Positions 8,376 through 16,605 of a stretch of 64,000 nt of DNA are shown one piece after another. Made by a program: the position numbers and the translations under genes. The stretch covers positions 282,157-346,156 of the forward strand of contig NZ_RKMF01000001.1 of the NCBI RefSeq assembly GCF_003797835.1, given 5' to 3'. Numbering within the stretch: position 1 is the stretch's first letter; each line of letters begins with the position of its first letter. The notes beneath the pieces are model-generated. The model searched no databases and was not told the origin of the DNA. It saw nothing but the letters and a program-made list of their open reading frames with translations. The stretch is from Kocuria soli (GTDB lineage: Bacteria; Actinomycetota; Actinomycetes; Actinomycetales; Micrococcaceae).

Positions 8376-9149
8376 GTGATCGAACTTGCGATCGACAACG
8401 CCGTCGCGGAGGTCACCCTCAACGCGCCGCAGAAGATGAACGCCCTGGACGAAGCGGCCATCACCGAGTTGGGCGAGGCCTACGACCAGGCGGCCTCCGC
8501 CGGGGTGCGCGCCATGGTCCTGCGCGGTGAGGGCCGCGGGTTCTGCGCGGGCCGTGACATCTCGGGCGTGGACCCTGCCACCGACGACGTGCACGCCTAC
8601 CTGTCCGAGGCACTGACCCCGGTGCTGCGCCGCATGGCCGAGTTCCCTGCGCCGACCTTCGCCGCCGTCCAGGGCCCGTGCCTGGGCGTGGGTCTGGGAC
8701 TAGCCATCGCGACCGACGTCGTCTACGTGGCCGAGGACGCCAAGATCGGATCGCCGTTTGCCAACCTGGGTGCCACGCTGGACTCCGGCGGGCACGCGTT
8801 GTTCGTCGAGCGACTGGGTGCCCATCGGACGCTGGACCTGATCTACACCGCCGAGTTGATCAGCGGGTCGGAGGCGGTGCGTTCCGGACTGTTCTCCCGT
8901 GCTCTCCCGTCCGAGGACCTTCTGGAGTTCACCCGTTCAACGGCCACCCGCGTGGCCTCCGGGGCAACCCAGGCGTTCCTGGCGTCCAAGAAGCTCGTGG
9001 CCCAGCTGCGCGATGAACGCATCGGGTTGTGGGAGTCCTTGGCCCAGGAGAACGACCTCCAGGCGGCGCTGTGTTCTTCGGCCGACTACGCGGAGGGCTT
9101 CAAGGCCTTCCAGGAGAAGCGCAAACCGACGTTCACGGGCCGCGCCTGA
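8376..9149 (+). CDS. paaG: Enoyl-CoA hydratase/isomerase, probable PaaG
   Basis: A 257-residue crotonase-fold protein. FCAGRDISGVDP resembles the FCAGQDL region of PaaG, the isomerase that converts ring-1,2-epoxyphenylacetyl-CoA to the oxepin. The oxyanion-hole segment GPCLGVGLGLAIA and the later ATLDSGG, with an Asp where PaaG has its catalytic Asp, also fit. PaaF would be the main alternative. The GTG start follows a strong GAGGAGG. Last gene of the paaA-G operon; a large hairpin follows. PaaF, PaaH and PaaJ are not in the window. Confidence 0.85.
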   Translation: MIELAIDNAVAEVTLNAPQKMNALDEAAITELGEAYDQAASAGVRAMVLRGEGRGFCAGRDISGVDPATDDVHAYLSEALTPVLRRMAEFPAPTFAAVQGPCLGVGLGLAIATDVVYVAEDAKIGSPFANLGATLDSGGHALFVERLGAHRTLDLIYTAELISGSEAVRSGLFSRALPSEDLLEFTRSTATRVASGATQAFLASKKLVAQLRDERIGLWESLAQENDLQAALCSSADYAEGFKAFQEKRKPTFTGRA

Positions 9150-9165
9150 GCCCTTCCCATTCCGT

Positions 9166-9222
9166 CGAACCCTCGCGAAACTCGCGCATCAGGGGCTGAT
9201 GGGCGAGTTTCGCGAGGGTTCG
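9166..9222. terminator. Bidirectional terminator hairpin
   Basis: Two perfect 20-base complementary arms (9166-9185 and 9203-9222) around a 17-base loop. The arms include CCTCGCGAAACTCGC and its complement. It lies between the converging paaG and thioesterase genes, ending 8 bases from the latter's stop, so it can serve both strands. No T tract follows. Confidence 0.75.
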
Positions 9223-9230
9223 GCGGGTAG

Positions 9231-9800
9231 CTACTTCAGGAAGCACGTGATGCGGGCGGTGCAGACCCGCTGGCCGGCGTCGTCGACGACGACGATCTCG
9301 TGGCTGGTGGCCGTCCGGCCCAGGCGGATGGGCGTGGCCGTGGCGGTCACGTGGCCGCTGGTCGCCGACTTGTGGTGCGTGGCGTTGACGTCCACTCCCA
9401 CGGCGGCCTGCCCGGTTCGAGAGGCGTGGATGAAGGCCCCGATCGACGCGACCGACTCGCACAGTGCGATGGTGGACCCTCCGTGCAACAGCCCCATGGG
9501 CTGCCGATTGCCCTCGACCGGCATCCGCGCCACCACCCGCTCCGTCGAGGCCTCCAGGTAGGTCACCCCCAGGCGCTGGTCCAGCTGACCGGGGCGGGAG
9601 TTGAGCAGGGCCACCGGATCTTCCGCCTTCGCGAGTTCGGCGGCGCTGGCTGCGGTCTGGGTGGTGGTCTCCTCGGATGGCATGGCACCGGCGAGCCTGG
9701 GCGCCCGGTAGTCGGCGGGCGCAGGGTCCTCACGCAACCAGCGGTCGGAGTCGGCTGCGGTGGGGTCCTCGTGCATGTGCGGGGATCCTGGCTGGTTCAC
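9231..9800 (-). CDS. Hotdog-fold acyl-CoA thioesterase
   Basis: A 189-residue protein. The first 65 residues are an unusual low-complexity extension. The hotdog domain follows, with the motif GLLHGGSTIALCESVASIGA typical of the PaaI/YdiI/MenI thioesterase group. The GTG at 9800 is preceded by GAGGAG. The substrate cannot be read from sequence; the position next to the paa operon suggests a second CoA-ester hydrolase, but YdiI-like menaquinone or general roles are equally possible. Confidence 0.82.
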   Translation of the reverse strand: MNQPGSPHMHEDPTAADSDRWLREDPAPADYRAPRLAGAMPSEETTTQTAASAAELAKAEDPVALLNSRPGQLDQRLGVTYLEASTERVVARMPVEGNRQPMGLLHGGSTIALCESVASIGAFIHASRTGQAAVGVDVNATHHKSATSGHVTATATPIRLGRTATSHEIVVVDDAGQRVCTARITCFLK

Positions 9801-10001
9801 GGGTGCTCCTCGGGTCGCGGATTCGTCATGCCGTTGTGTTCTGCATCATCTGTCATCAACCGCCGGGATCGCTACACTCACCAATAAGCGTGTCACGTCA
9901 CGTAAATCATGGGGTGGTGGCCCCGGTTGCTCCCGGCGCGCCGACAAGCCCCGAGGCCCCGCACCGACCAGCAAACGCAACAGCAACAGCTAGGAGCAGT
10001 C

Positions 10002-10550
10002 ATGAAGATCGGCATCATCATCGGATCTACCCGTGAAGGCCGCAACGGCGAAGCCGTCGGCAAGTGGGTCGAGGAGCACGCTCGCGCCAAGGGCGCCGCG
10101 GACTAGGAACTGATCGACCTCAAGAGCTTCGACCTGCCGTTGTTCACCTCCCAGACGCTGCCGATGATGGCCAACAAGCAGTACGACTCGGAGGCCGTCA
10201 CCGCATGGTCCCAGGCCATCGACGCCTGCGACGGCTACGTCTTCATCACCCCCGAGTACAACCACGGCGTCCCGGCCGCGCTCAAGAACGCGGTGGACTC
10301 CCTGGGCAGCGAGTGGTCCAACAAGTCCAGCGCGCTGGTCGGCTACGGCGCCGTGGGTGGCGTGCGCGCCGTCGAGCAGTGGCGTCAGATCCTGCCGAAC
10401 TTCTCCCAGCACGTCGTGCGCGGCGCCGTGGACCTGAGCCCGTTCACCGACTTCGCCGAGGACGGCGTCAAGAGCAGCGACGTCAAGGTCCAGGGCCTCA
10501 ACGGCATGCTCGACGAACTACAGGCGGCCATCCGTCGTCAAGGCGCCTGA
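10002..10550 (+). pseudogene. NADPH-dependent FMN reductase, interrupted by an amber codon
   Basis: A flavodoxin-like FMN reductase frame of 182 codons, starting MKIGIIIGSTREGRNGEAV after a TAGGAG ribosome binding site. It carries a TAG at 10104-10106, where relatives usually have an aromatic residue before ELIDL. The same frame resumes at once with ELIDLKSFDLPLF and the full C-terminal part including the FMN-loop motif ITPEYNHGVPAALKNAVD. All other parts look intact, so this is a recent single-base nonsense change (for example TAC to TAG), a sequencing error, or a tolerated readthrough. Restart at the TTG at 10140 would lose the N-terminal FMN-phosphate loop. Confidence 0.85.
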
Positions 10551-10593
10551 CCCCTCGGCCCCAGGCCATCACCCACGGCATCGCCCTCGGCAC

Positions 10594-10630
10594 CGCCCAC
10601 CGCTGCAGCCCTCGGGTTACGCGGTGGGCG
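10594..10630 (+). terminator. Hairpin after the FMN reductase frame
   Basis: CGCCCACCGC and its exact complement GCGGTGGGCG flank a 17-base loop, 43 bases after the reductase stop and upstream of the peptidase gene. There is no T tract. Confidence 0.5.
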
Positions 10631-10672
10631 ATGCACACTCCGCCGTCGCGCGGTCCCGCTTAGTCTTTCGGC

Positions 10673-12748
10673 ATGACCCACCATGACGTGAACCACGACG
10701 CGACCAACGACGACGGCGCCCTGACGGTGCTCACGCCCTCGACCTTCGACACCGCAACCCGGCCGCAGGAGGACCTGTTCCGCCACGTCCACGGGCCCTG
10801 GTTGGACTCGACCGAGATTCCGGACGACAAGCCGCTGACCGGTTCGTTCATGGTTCTGCGCGACCGCGCGGAGGAAGCCGTCCGGGAGATCATCACCGGC
10901 GTGGAAGCGGGCGAGCCGGGGTCGGTCGAGTCCAAGGTCGCCGATCTGTACGCGTCCTTCATGGATCAGGAGCACGTGGAGTCGTTGGGCGCCGAGCCCT
11001 TGGCCCCGGACTTCCGGGCCGTGGACGCCGTCCAGGACGTGACCGGGTTGCAGCAGCTGTTCGGCACCCTCCTAGCCCGCGGGCTGGGCTCCGTCCTGGG
11101 TGTGGACACGGACGCGGATCCGGGCGATCCCACCCGCAATCTGGTCTTCGTGGGCCAGGCGGGCCTGGGGCTTCCGGACGAGGAGTACTACCGGGAGGAA
11201 TCCCACGCCGAGATCCGCGAGCAGTACCGCGGGCACGTCGAGCGCATGTTCACCCACGCCGGCTTCAAGGATGCAGCCGAGCAGGCGCAACGCGTGTTCG
11301 ACCTGGAGACCGCCATCGCCTCCCATCACTGGGACAAGGTCGAGGTCCGCGATCTGACCAAGATGTACAACCCCTTCACATGGGCCGAGTTGAAGGAATC
11401 CGGTGAGGTCTTCGACTGGAACGCCGTCGTCGTCGACGGTCTGGGGCTTCCTGCCACCGCGGTGGAGACGGTGGTCAATGCGCAGCCGTCGTTCTTCACG
11501 GGACTCGAGGACCTGCTGACGGCCGAGCGTCTGGAGGAATGGAAGTCCTGGGCGCGGTGGCGCGTGATCACGGGACGTGCGGCGTACCTGTCCAACCCGT
11601 TCGTGCAGGAGGACTTCGCCTTCTACGGGACCGTGCTCTCCGGGACTCCCGAGCTCAAGGAGCGGTGGAAGCGCGGCGTGGGGCTGGTCAACGGCGTGCT
11701 GGGTGAGGCCGTGGGCAAGCTGTACGTGGAGCGGCATTTCTCGCCGACCGCCAAGGCCCGGATGGACGATCTGGTGGCCAACCTGCTGGCGGCGTACAAG
11801 TCGTCGATCGAGACGCTGGACTGGATGACCGACGAGACCCGCGCGGAAGCGCTCAAGAAGCTCGCGGCCTTCACCCCCAAGATCGGGTTCCCGGACAAGT
11901 GGAAGGACTACTCCTCCCTGGAGATCCGCGCGGAGGACCTGGTGGGCAACATCGTGCGGACCTCCGAGTTCGAGCTGGCCGAGCTGATCCGCAAGGCGGG
12001 CAAGCCCGTGGAGAAGCACGAGTGGCTCATGACCCCGCAGACGGTCAACGCCTACTACCACCCGCTGCGCAACGAAATCGTGTTCCCCGCGGCCATCCTT
12101 CAGCCGCCGTTCTTCGACGAATCCGCGGAGGATGCCGTGAACTACGGCGGCATCGGCGCGGTGATCGGTCACGAGATCGGGCACGGGTTCGACGACAAGG
12201 GTTCGACCTGCGACGGCGACGGTCGCCTGCGCAACTGGTGGACCGACGCCGACCGCGCGGCCTTCGAGGAGCGCACCGGCAAGTTGGTGGAGCAGTACGA
12301 CGGCCTGGTGCCCGAGCAGCTGTCCGGCTCCTCCGATGCCCCGTCTGTCAACGGACGCATGACCCTGGGCGAGAACATCGGCGACCTGGGCGGACTGTCG
12401 ATCACGTACAAGGCCTGGGAGCACTCGCGCGGTGTGGCCGACCCGGCACCGGCTTCCGATGCGGTGGCCGACGCCGCTCCTGCCGCCGCGGATCCCGCGG
12501 CGTTCTCCGCCACCGACGACGACGGGCTGACCCCCGCGCAGAAACTCTTCTTGTCCTGGGCGTTCGTGTGGCAGCAGAAGGCCCGCGACGAGGCCGTGGC
12601 CCAGCGCCTGGCCGTGGACGTGCACTCCCCCAACGAGTTCCGCGCCAACCAGACCGCCCGGAACATCGACGCGTTCCACGAGGCGTTCGGCGTGACGGAA
12701 TCGGACCCGATGTGGCTGGCCCCGGAGGATCGCGTGCGGATCTGGTGA
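10673..12748 (+). CDS. M13-family zinc metallopeptidase (PepO-like)
   Basis: A 691-residue neprilysin-family endopeptidase. The zinc site HEIGHGFDDKG is near residue 500, with the third ligand in GENIGDLGG about 65 residues later. The substrate-binding NAYY motif is in TVNAYYHPLRNEIVFPA, and the family-typical C-terminal Trp ends the protein (RVRIW). No signal peptide is visible, so it is probably cytoplasmic like bacterial PepO. An Ala/Pro-rich insert (about residues 585-615) interrupts the catalytic domain after GLSITYKAWEHS. Stands alone. Confidence 0.94.
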   Translation: MTHHDVNHDATNDDGALTVLTPSTFDTATRPQEDLFRHVHGPWLDSTEIPDDKPLTGSFMVLRDRAEEAVREIITGVEAGEPGSVESKVADLYASFMDQEHVESLGAEPLAPDFRAVDAVQDVTGLQQLFGTLLARGLGSVLGVDTDADPGDPTRNLVFVGQAGLGLPDEEYYREESHAEIREQYRGHVERMFTHAGFKDAAEQAQRVFDLETAIASHHWDKVEVRDLTKMYNPFTWAELKESGEVFDWNAVVVDGLGLPATAVETVVNAQPSFFTGLEDLLTAERLEEWKSWARWRVITGRAAYLSNPFVQEDFAFYGTVLSGTPELKERWKRGVGLVNGVLGEAVGKLYVERHFSPTAKARMDDLVANLLAAYKSSIETLDWMTDETRAEALKKLAAFTPKIGFPDKWKDYSSLEIRAEDLVGNIVRTSEFELAELIRKAGKPVEKHEWLMTPQTVNAYYHPLRNEIVFPAAILQPPFFDESAEDAVNYGGIGAVIGHEIGHGFDDKGSTCDGDGRLRNWWTDADRAAFEERTGKLVEQYDGLVPEQLSGSSDAPSVNGRMTLGENIGDLGGLSITYKAWEHSRGVADPAPASDAVADAAPAAADPAAFSATDDDGLTPAQKLFLSWAFVWQQKARDEAVAQRLAVDVHSPNEFRANQTARNIDAFHEAFGVTESDPMWLAPEDRVRIW

Positions 12749-12811
12749 GGCGGGGCTGAGAAGGGCTTAGACTCTCCTGCACCCCAACCGGTAACCGTCC
12801 AAGGAGTCTCC

Positions 12812-13216
12812 GTGTCCAACCAGTTCCTGACCGTGTACCTGAACTTCCGTGGCGAGGCAGCGGAGGCCCTGAACTTCTACGCCTCGGTCCTGGGCGGGGA
12901 ACCGCAGATCATGCGCCACGGCGAGATGGGCGCCGAAGGCCCCGACGCGGATCTGGTCATGCACGGTCAGTTGGACGCCCCCAACGGCATGCGCATCATG
13001 GCCTCGGACATCCCCTCCTTCATGGAGGCCCCCACGGGCGGCGCAGGCGGGGTCTCCCTGTGCCTGCACGGCGACGACGACGCCCTCCGCGGCTACTTCA
13101 CCGCCCTGTCCGAAGGCGGCACGGTCGGTATGCCGCTCGAGAAGCAGATGTGGGGCGCCGAGTACGGCGACCTGGTGGACAAGTTCGGTATCCGCTGGAG
13201 CGTGAACATCGGCTGA
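12812..13216 (+). CDS. VOC-family (PhnB-like) protein
   Basis: A 134-residue two-module vicinal-oxygen-chelate fold protein of the PhnB/3-demethylubiquinone-like group. It shows YLNFRGEAAEALNFYASVLG at the start and MQMW-like KQMWGAEYGDLVDKFGIRW at the end. GTG start with AAGGAG upstream. Such proteins are often called glyoxalases, but the function here is unknown. Confidence 0.85.
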   Translation: MSNQFLTVYLNFRGEAAEALNFYASVLGGEPQIMRHGEMGAEGPDADLVMHGQLDAPNGMRIMASDIPSFMEAPTGGAGGVSLCLHGDDDALRGYFTALSEGGTVGMPLEKQMWGAEYGDLVDKFGIRWSVNIG

Positions 13217-13224
13217 GGACCGAC

Positions 13225-13258
13225 CGCTCAGGTCCAGGACGCGCTCAGGTCCAGGACG
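13225..13258. repeat. 17-base tandem duplication
   Basis: CGCTCAGGTCCAGGACG occurs twice without a gap between the VOC gene and the first DUF202 gene. Confidence 0.9.
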
Positions 13259-13281
13259 CCAGGCCCGTTAGCATCGGAGGC

Positions 13282-13689
13282 ATGGCCGACCAGGAGCCGC
13301 ACTCCCCCACCACCCCGCCGACAACCGGACGCACCGGGCTCTCCGCGCGCTTGCTGGGCGGCGGCATCGAACCCGACCCGCGATTCACCCTGGCCAACGA
13401 GCGCACGTTCCTGGCGTGGATCCGTACGGCCCTGGCCTTCCTGGCCGGCGGCGTGGCGTTGGAGGCCTTTGCCGGGGACGTCTTCCCCACGGTGGTGCGC
13501 ACCGGCCTGGCGATCACCCTGCTGCTGGTCGGCATGGTGATCGCCGCCGGAGCCACCACCCGATGGATTCGCGTGGAACGCGCGATGCGCCATTCCCTGC
13601 CGTTGCCGTTGCCCTGGATCGCCCCGGTTCTGGCCACGGGCGCGGCGATTGCCACGGGCATCATGCTCGGGGTGTTGATCTTCCGATGA
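13282..13689 (+). CDS. DUF202 (YidH-type) membrane protein
   Basis: A 135-residue protein with the DUF202 hallmark DPRFTLANERTFLAWIRTALA, followed by three hydrophobic segments. Members are small inner-membrane proteins of unknown function. ATG start with CGGAGG just upstream. Its stop overlaps the next gene (ATGA), so the two are coupled. Confidence 0.85.
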   Translation: MADQEPHSPTTPPTTGRTGLSARLLGGGIEPDPRFTLANERTFLAWIRTALAFLAGGVALEAFAGDVFPTVVRTGLAITLLLVGMVIAAGATTRWIRVERAMRHSLPLPLPWIAPVLATGAAIATGIMLGVLIFR

Positions 13690-14012
13690 ACGCGCGGCAC
13701 TCCGCGGTGGTGGATCCCGGCCTCCAACCAGAGCGCACCACGTTGGCCTGGTCCCGGACGCTCATGGCCTTCGTGACCGTGGCGGCGCTGTTCCTGCGCT
13801 GGGGTGGCGAGCACGGCGCCGTCGTCGTGCTGCTCTTCGGTGGCGCCATCGCCGTGGCGCTGGCCATCGGCGCCACCCAACGACGGCGCTACACGCACCG
13901 CGCGCAGGCCATGGGTCAGCCCACGGGACAACCCAAGGTGGGCCCCGCCGTGGCCCTGTCGGCCGCGGTGGTCCTGCTGGGCGCGGCCGGCCTGGCGGTC
14001 ATCCTGATCTGA
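13686..14012 (+). CDS. DUF202 membrane protein
   Basis: A 108-residue protein with a shorter DUF202 signature (GLQPERTTLAWSRTLMAF) and three transmembrane segments. It overlaps the upstream DUF202 gene by four bases. YidH/YidG-like pairs of this kind often occur together, so a hetero-oligomer is likely. Function unknown. Confidence 0.85.
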   Translation: MNARHSAVVDPGLQPERTTLAWSRTLMAFVTVAALFLRWGGEHGAVVVLLFGGAIAVALAIGATQRRRYTHRAQAMGQPTGQPKVGPAVALSAAVVLLGAAGLAVILI

Positions 14013-14052
14013 GCGGTCAGCTCGCCCGGAGAGGGCGGAGGAACGACGGCGC

Positions 14053-15543
14053 TCAGGCCACTTCGTCCTCACGGTTGCGGGAGAGATCCGCTTGGGCAGG
14101 CTCCACTCGCTTGGAGCCGGTCACCAGTTTGTGGCCCCACCAGAACGCCAGGAACAGGGGCAGTCCCAGGTAGGAGGACAGCAGCGACACGGGGGTGATC
14201 GTCCCGTTGATGAACGCCTCGTAGCTCTGGCCCACGATCACCAGGAGGCACATGGCCAGGGCGATGAGCGGTCCGGCGGGGAAGAACTTCGCCCGGAACG
14301 GCAGTTCGCTCACGGAGCGCCCCTGGGCCTTGAAGGCCTTGCGGAAGTTGTAGTGCGTCCAGGCGATTCCGGCCCAGACGATGAACCCGGCAAGCGCGGA
14401 CGCGTTGATCAACCACGTGTAGACCGCGCCGTTGCCGAACCACGTGGTACCGAAGGCCAACAGCCCGAAGGCTGCGGTGGCCCACAGCGCATTCATGGGC
14501 ACCCCACGGCGGTTGAGTTTGCGCAGGAACCGTGGCGCCTTGCCCTCCATGGCCAGCGACCAGAGCATGCGCGTGGAGGCGTACAGACCGGAGTTGCCCG
14601 CCGAGAGGATGGCCGTCAGGATCACGGCGTTCATGACCGAGGCCGCGAAGGCGACACCCGCGTTCTGCAGCACCAGGGTGAACGGGGACATGGCCACGTC
14701 AGCTTCACCGGAGGCCAGCAGGTTGGGGTGCGTGTAGGGCAGCAAGAATCCGATCACGGAGATCGCGCCGACGTAGAACAGCAGGATGCGGAAGAAAACG
14801 GTGCGGATGGCCTTGGGGACGGTGGTCTCCGGGTCCTGGGCCTCACCCGCGGCAACACCCACCAGTTCGGTCCCCTGGAAGGAGAACCCGGCCACCATGA
14901 AAATCGCCAGGATGGTGATGGGGCCGCCCACGAACGGGGCTTCCTCCGTGGTCCAGTTGCCGAAGCCCGGGCTTTCCCCGCCCAGGATCCCGGCAATCAT
15001 CAGCACGCCCAGCACCAGGAAGACGATCACGGCGGTGACCTTGATGGCCGAGAGCCAGAACTCACCTTCGCCGTACGTGCGGGTGGACAGCGCGTTGAGT
15101 CCGAAGACGATGGCCAGGAACAGGGCCGACCAGATCCAGGCCGGGGTATCCGGGAACCAGAACTGCATGATGATCGCCGCCGCCACGAGTTCCGCGGCCA
15201 CGGTGATCGCCCAGTTGAACCAGTAGTTCCACCCGATCGCGAATCCGAACGACGGCGACACGTACCGTCCCGCGTGATCGCCGAAGGAACCCGAGGTCGG
15301 TCGCCACGCGGACATCTCGCCCAGGGACTGCATGAGCAGGTAGACCATGAGCCCGATCAGGACGTAGGCCACCAGCGCACCACCCGGGCCGGCCGTGGCG
15401 ATCGAGTTGCCCGAGGCCACGAACAGGCCCGTCCCGATGGCACCGCCCATGGCGATCATGGTCATGTGACGGGTGTGCAGGCTGCGTCGCAGGCCTTCGC
15501 CTTCGGCCTTGCTGCTCACCTGTGCTGCTCGCTCAGTGGACAC
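14053..15543 (-). CDS. Amino-acid permease, APC superfamily (AAT type)
   Basis: A 496-residue secondary transporter with about 12 transmembrane helices. The first-helix signature MIAMGGAIGTGLFVASG and the later GFSFQGTELVGVAAGEAQDP are characteristic of the amino acid transporter (AAT) family that includes GabP, AnsP and LysP. Substrate not determinable. The GTG at 15543 (VSTERAAQ) has GAGAGG upstream. It has no operon partners. Confidence 0.9.
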   Translation of the reverse strand: MSTERAAQVSSKAEGEGLRRSLHTRHMTMIAMGGAIGTGLFVASGNSIATAGPGGALVAYVLIGLMVYLLMQSLGEMSAWRPTSGSFGDHAGRYVSPSFGFAIGWNYWFNWAITVAAELVAAAIIMQFWFPDTPAWIWSALFLAIVFGLNALSTRTYGEGEFWLSAIKVTAVIVFLVLGVLMIAGILGGESPGFGNWTTEEAPFVGGPITILAIFMVAGFSFQGTELVGVAAGEAQDPETTVPKAIRTVFFRILLFYVGAISVIGFLLPYTHPNLLASGEADVAMSPFTLVLQNAGVAFAASVMNAVILTAILSAGNSGLYASTRMLWSLAMEGKAPRFLRKLNRRGVPMNALWATAAFGLLAFGTTWFGNGAVYTWLINASALAGFIVWAGIAWTHYNFRKAFKAQGRSVSELPFRAKFFPAGPLIALAMCLLVIVGQSYEAFINGTITPVSLLSSYLGLPLFLAFWWGHKLVTGSKRVEPAQADLSRNREDEVA

Positions 15544-15864
15544 GGGTGTGCCTCTCGCTCGGTGGTGCTGGATCCTGGCAACCACCGCTGTGAGACGAGT
15601 CGAGACACGGAGGTGGCGTCATCCCGGGAGCGTACCGGACCGATCCGCCCAAGCGGGCCACATCACGACGACGTCGGGACGTGGCCGCGGTGCCGAGTGC
15701 CGCGCCCTCGGTGTCGTTGTGGCGTGGACCCTCCCCGTCTTTCGTCGACTCCCGCCCCGCTGATTCGTGGCCGATGGTCCATACCGTGAGGTGAACCCTC
15801 GTTCCTAGCGTGGAGATCGTCAGCGGGGGCAGCCCAGCCACCGCAACGATCAGAGGAGAACATC
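15544..15864. other. Intergenic region between permease and peptide cluster
   Basis: About 320 bases between two divergent genes. I saw no gene or RNA. A strong ribosome binding site (GAGGAG) precedes the ATG at 15865. A promoter for the rightward cluster must lie here, but no convincing -35/-10 pair was seen. Confidence 0.5.
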
Positions 15865-16212
15865 ATGACCGCGACACTCACCGCACCCAAGTCGGTCGAC
15901 GAACAGCGCTCGAGCTCCACACCTCGTGACGCCGCCGGTGCCCTCCGGACACCAACGATGATCGAACGCACCCTCGCCATGTTGCTGTGGCTCAACGCTG
16001 CCCCTGCGAACGCGCAAGCCAACCTGCAGGAGCGGCGTCGCAACGGCGCTGGCCCCGTGGTGGTGATCTTCGTGGTCGCCATCGCCGTGCTCCTGGTGTT
16101 GGCCGCAGCGGTGTCAGCTGCTGTCGTCATCTACTGCGCCAACAAGGGCATGAACTTCGAGTGGTACGTCAAGACCAGCTGGTTCGAAGTCAAGGTCGCC
16201 TGCAGCAAGTGA
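15865..16212 (+). CDS. Small membrane peptide precursor, candidate bacteriocin-like peptide
   Basis: A 115-residue protein I do not recognise. Residues 1-35 are polar. Residues 36-52 form a short hydrophobic stretch ending in ANAQA, which could be a signal-peptidase or protease site, then QERRRNG. A strong transmembrane segment covers about residues 65-90. The last 25 residues are aromatic-rich with two cysteines (Cys91 and Cys113; CANKGMNFEWY, then CSK). It is the first gene of a rightward run with a small membrane protein, a membrane metalloprotease and an ABC transporter. That layout recalls peptide-toxin loci such as sdp or epe/yyd of Bacillus. The function is inference only. Confidence 0.6.
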   Translation: MTATLTAPKSVDEQRSSSTPRDAAGALRTPTMIERTLAMLLWLNAAPANAQANLQERRRNGAGPVVVIFVVAIAVLLVLAAAVSAAVVIYCANKGMNFEWYVKTSWFEVKVACSK

Positions 16213-16278
16213 CCCAGCCATGGGTTGCACCTGGACACCTATTTGTGCGCCGCGCAGGCGCCAAGAACGGGAGATGAC

Positions 16279-16599
16279 ATGACTGCCTGGAACCTCGAAC
16301 ACTCACAAAACCCCTCTCGCCGGGGGCTGAACCGAACCGTACTGCTCACCGCACTCGGCGCCGTCGCGGGACTCCTCGTCGGCGTGGTCCTGACCGTGGG
16401 CGTCGTGATCTGGGGAATGTCACAGGTCGTCGAACAGGGTGGAACGGTGTCCTTGCAGCCCATCATCGAGTTGCAGCAAGCAGCCAACGGCGATGTCACC
16501 GCCCATTCCGGAAACGGGGTCTTGACCCTGGCCATGATCGGTCTCCTCGTCGGAGCCGTTGCGGGGGCCCTGACCGGTCACTTCACCCGGAAGAGCTGA
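16279..16599 (+). CDS. Small membrane protein of the peptide cluster
   Basis: A 106-residue protein with two transmembrane segments (about residues 18-45 and 77-98) separated by a polar loop. No family recognised. The ATG at 16279 (MTAWNLEHS) has GGGAG upstream. It lies between the peptide gene and the protease gene. An immunity or export accessory role would fit similar loci but is unproven. Confidence 0.65.
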   Translation: MTAWNLEHSQNPSRRGLNRTVLLTALGAVAGLLVGVVLTVGVVIWGMSQVVEQGGTVSLQPIIELQQAANGDVTAHSGNGVLTLAMIGLLVGAVAGALTGHFTRKS

Positions 16600-16605
16600 A
16601 GTGCA

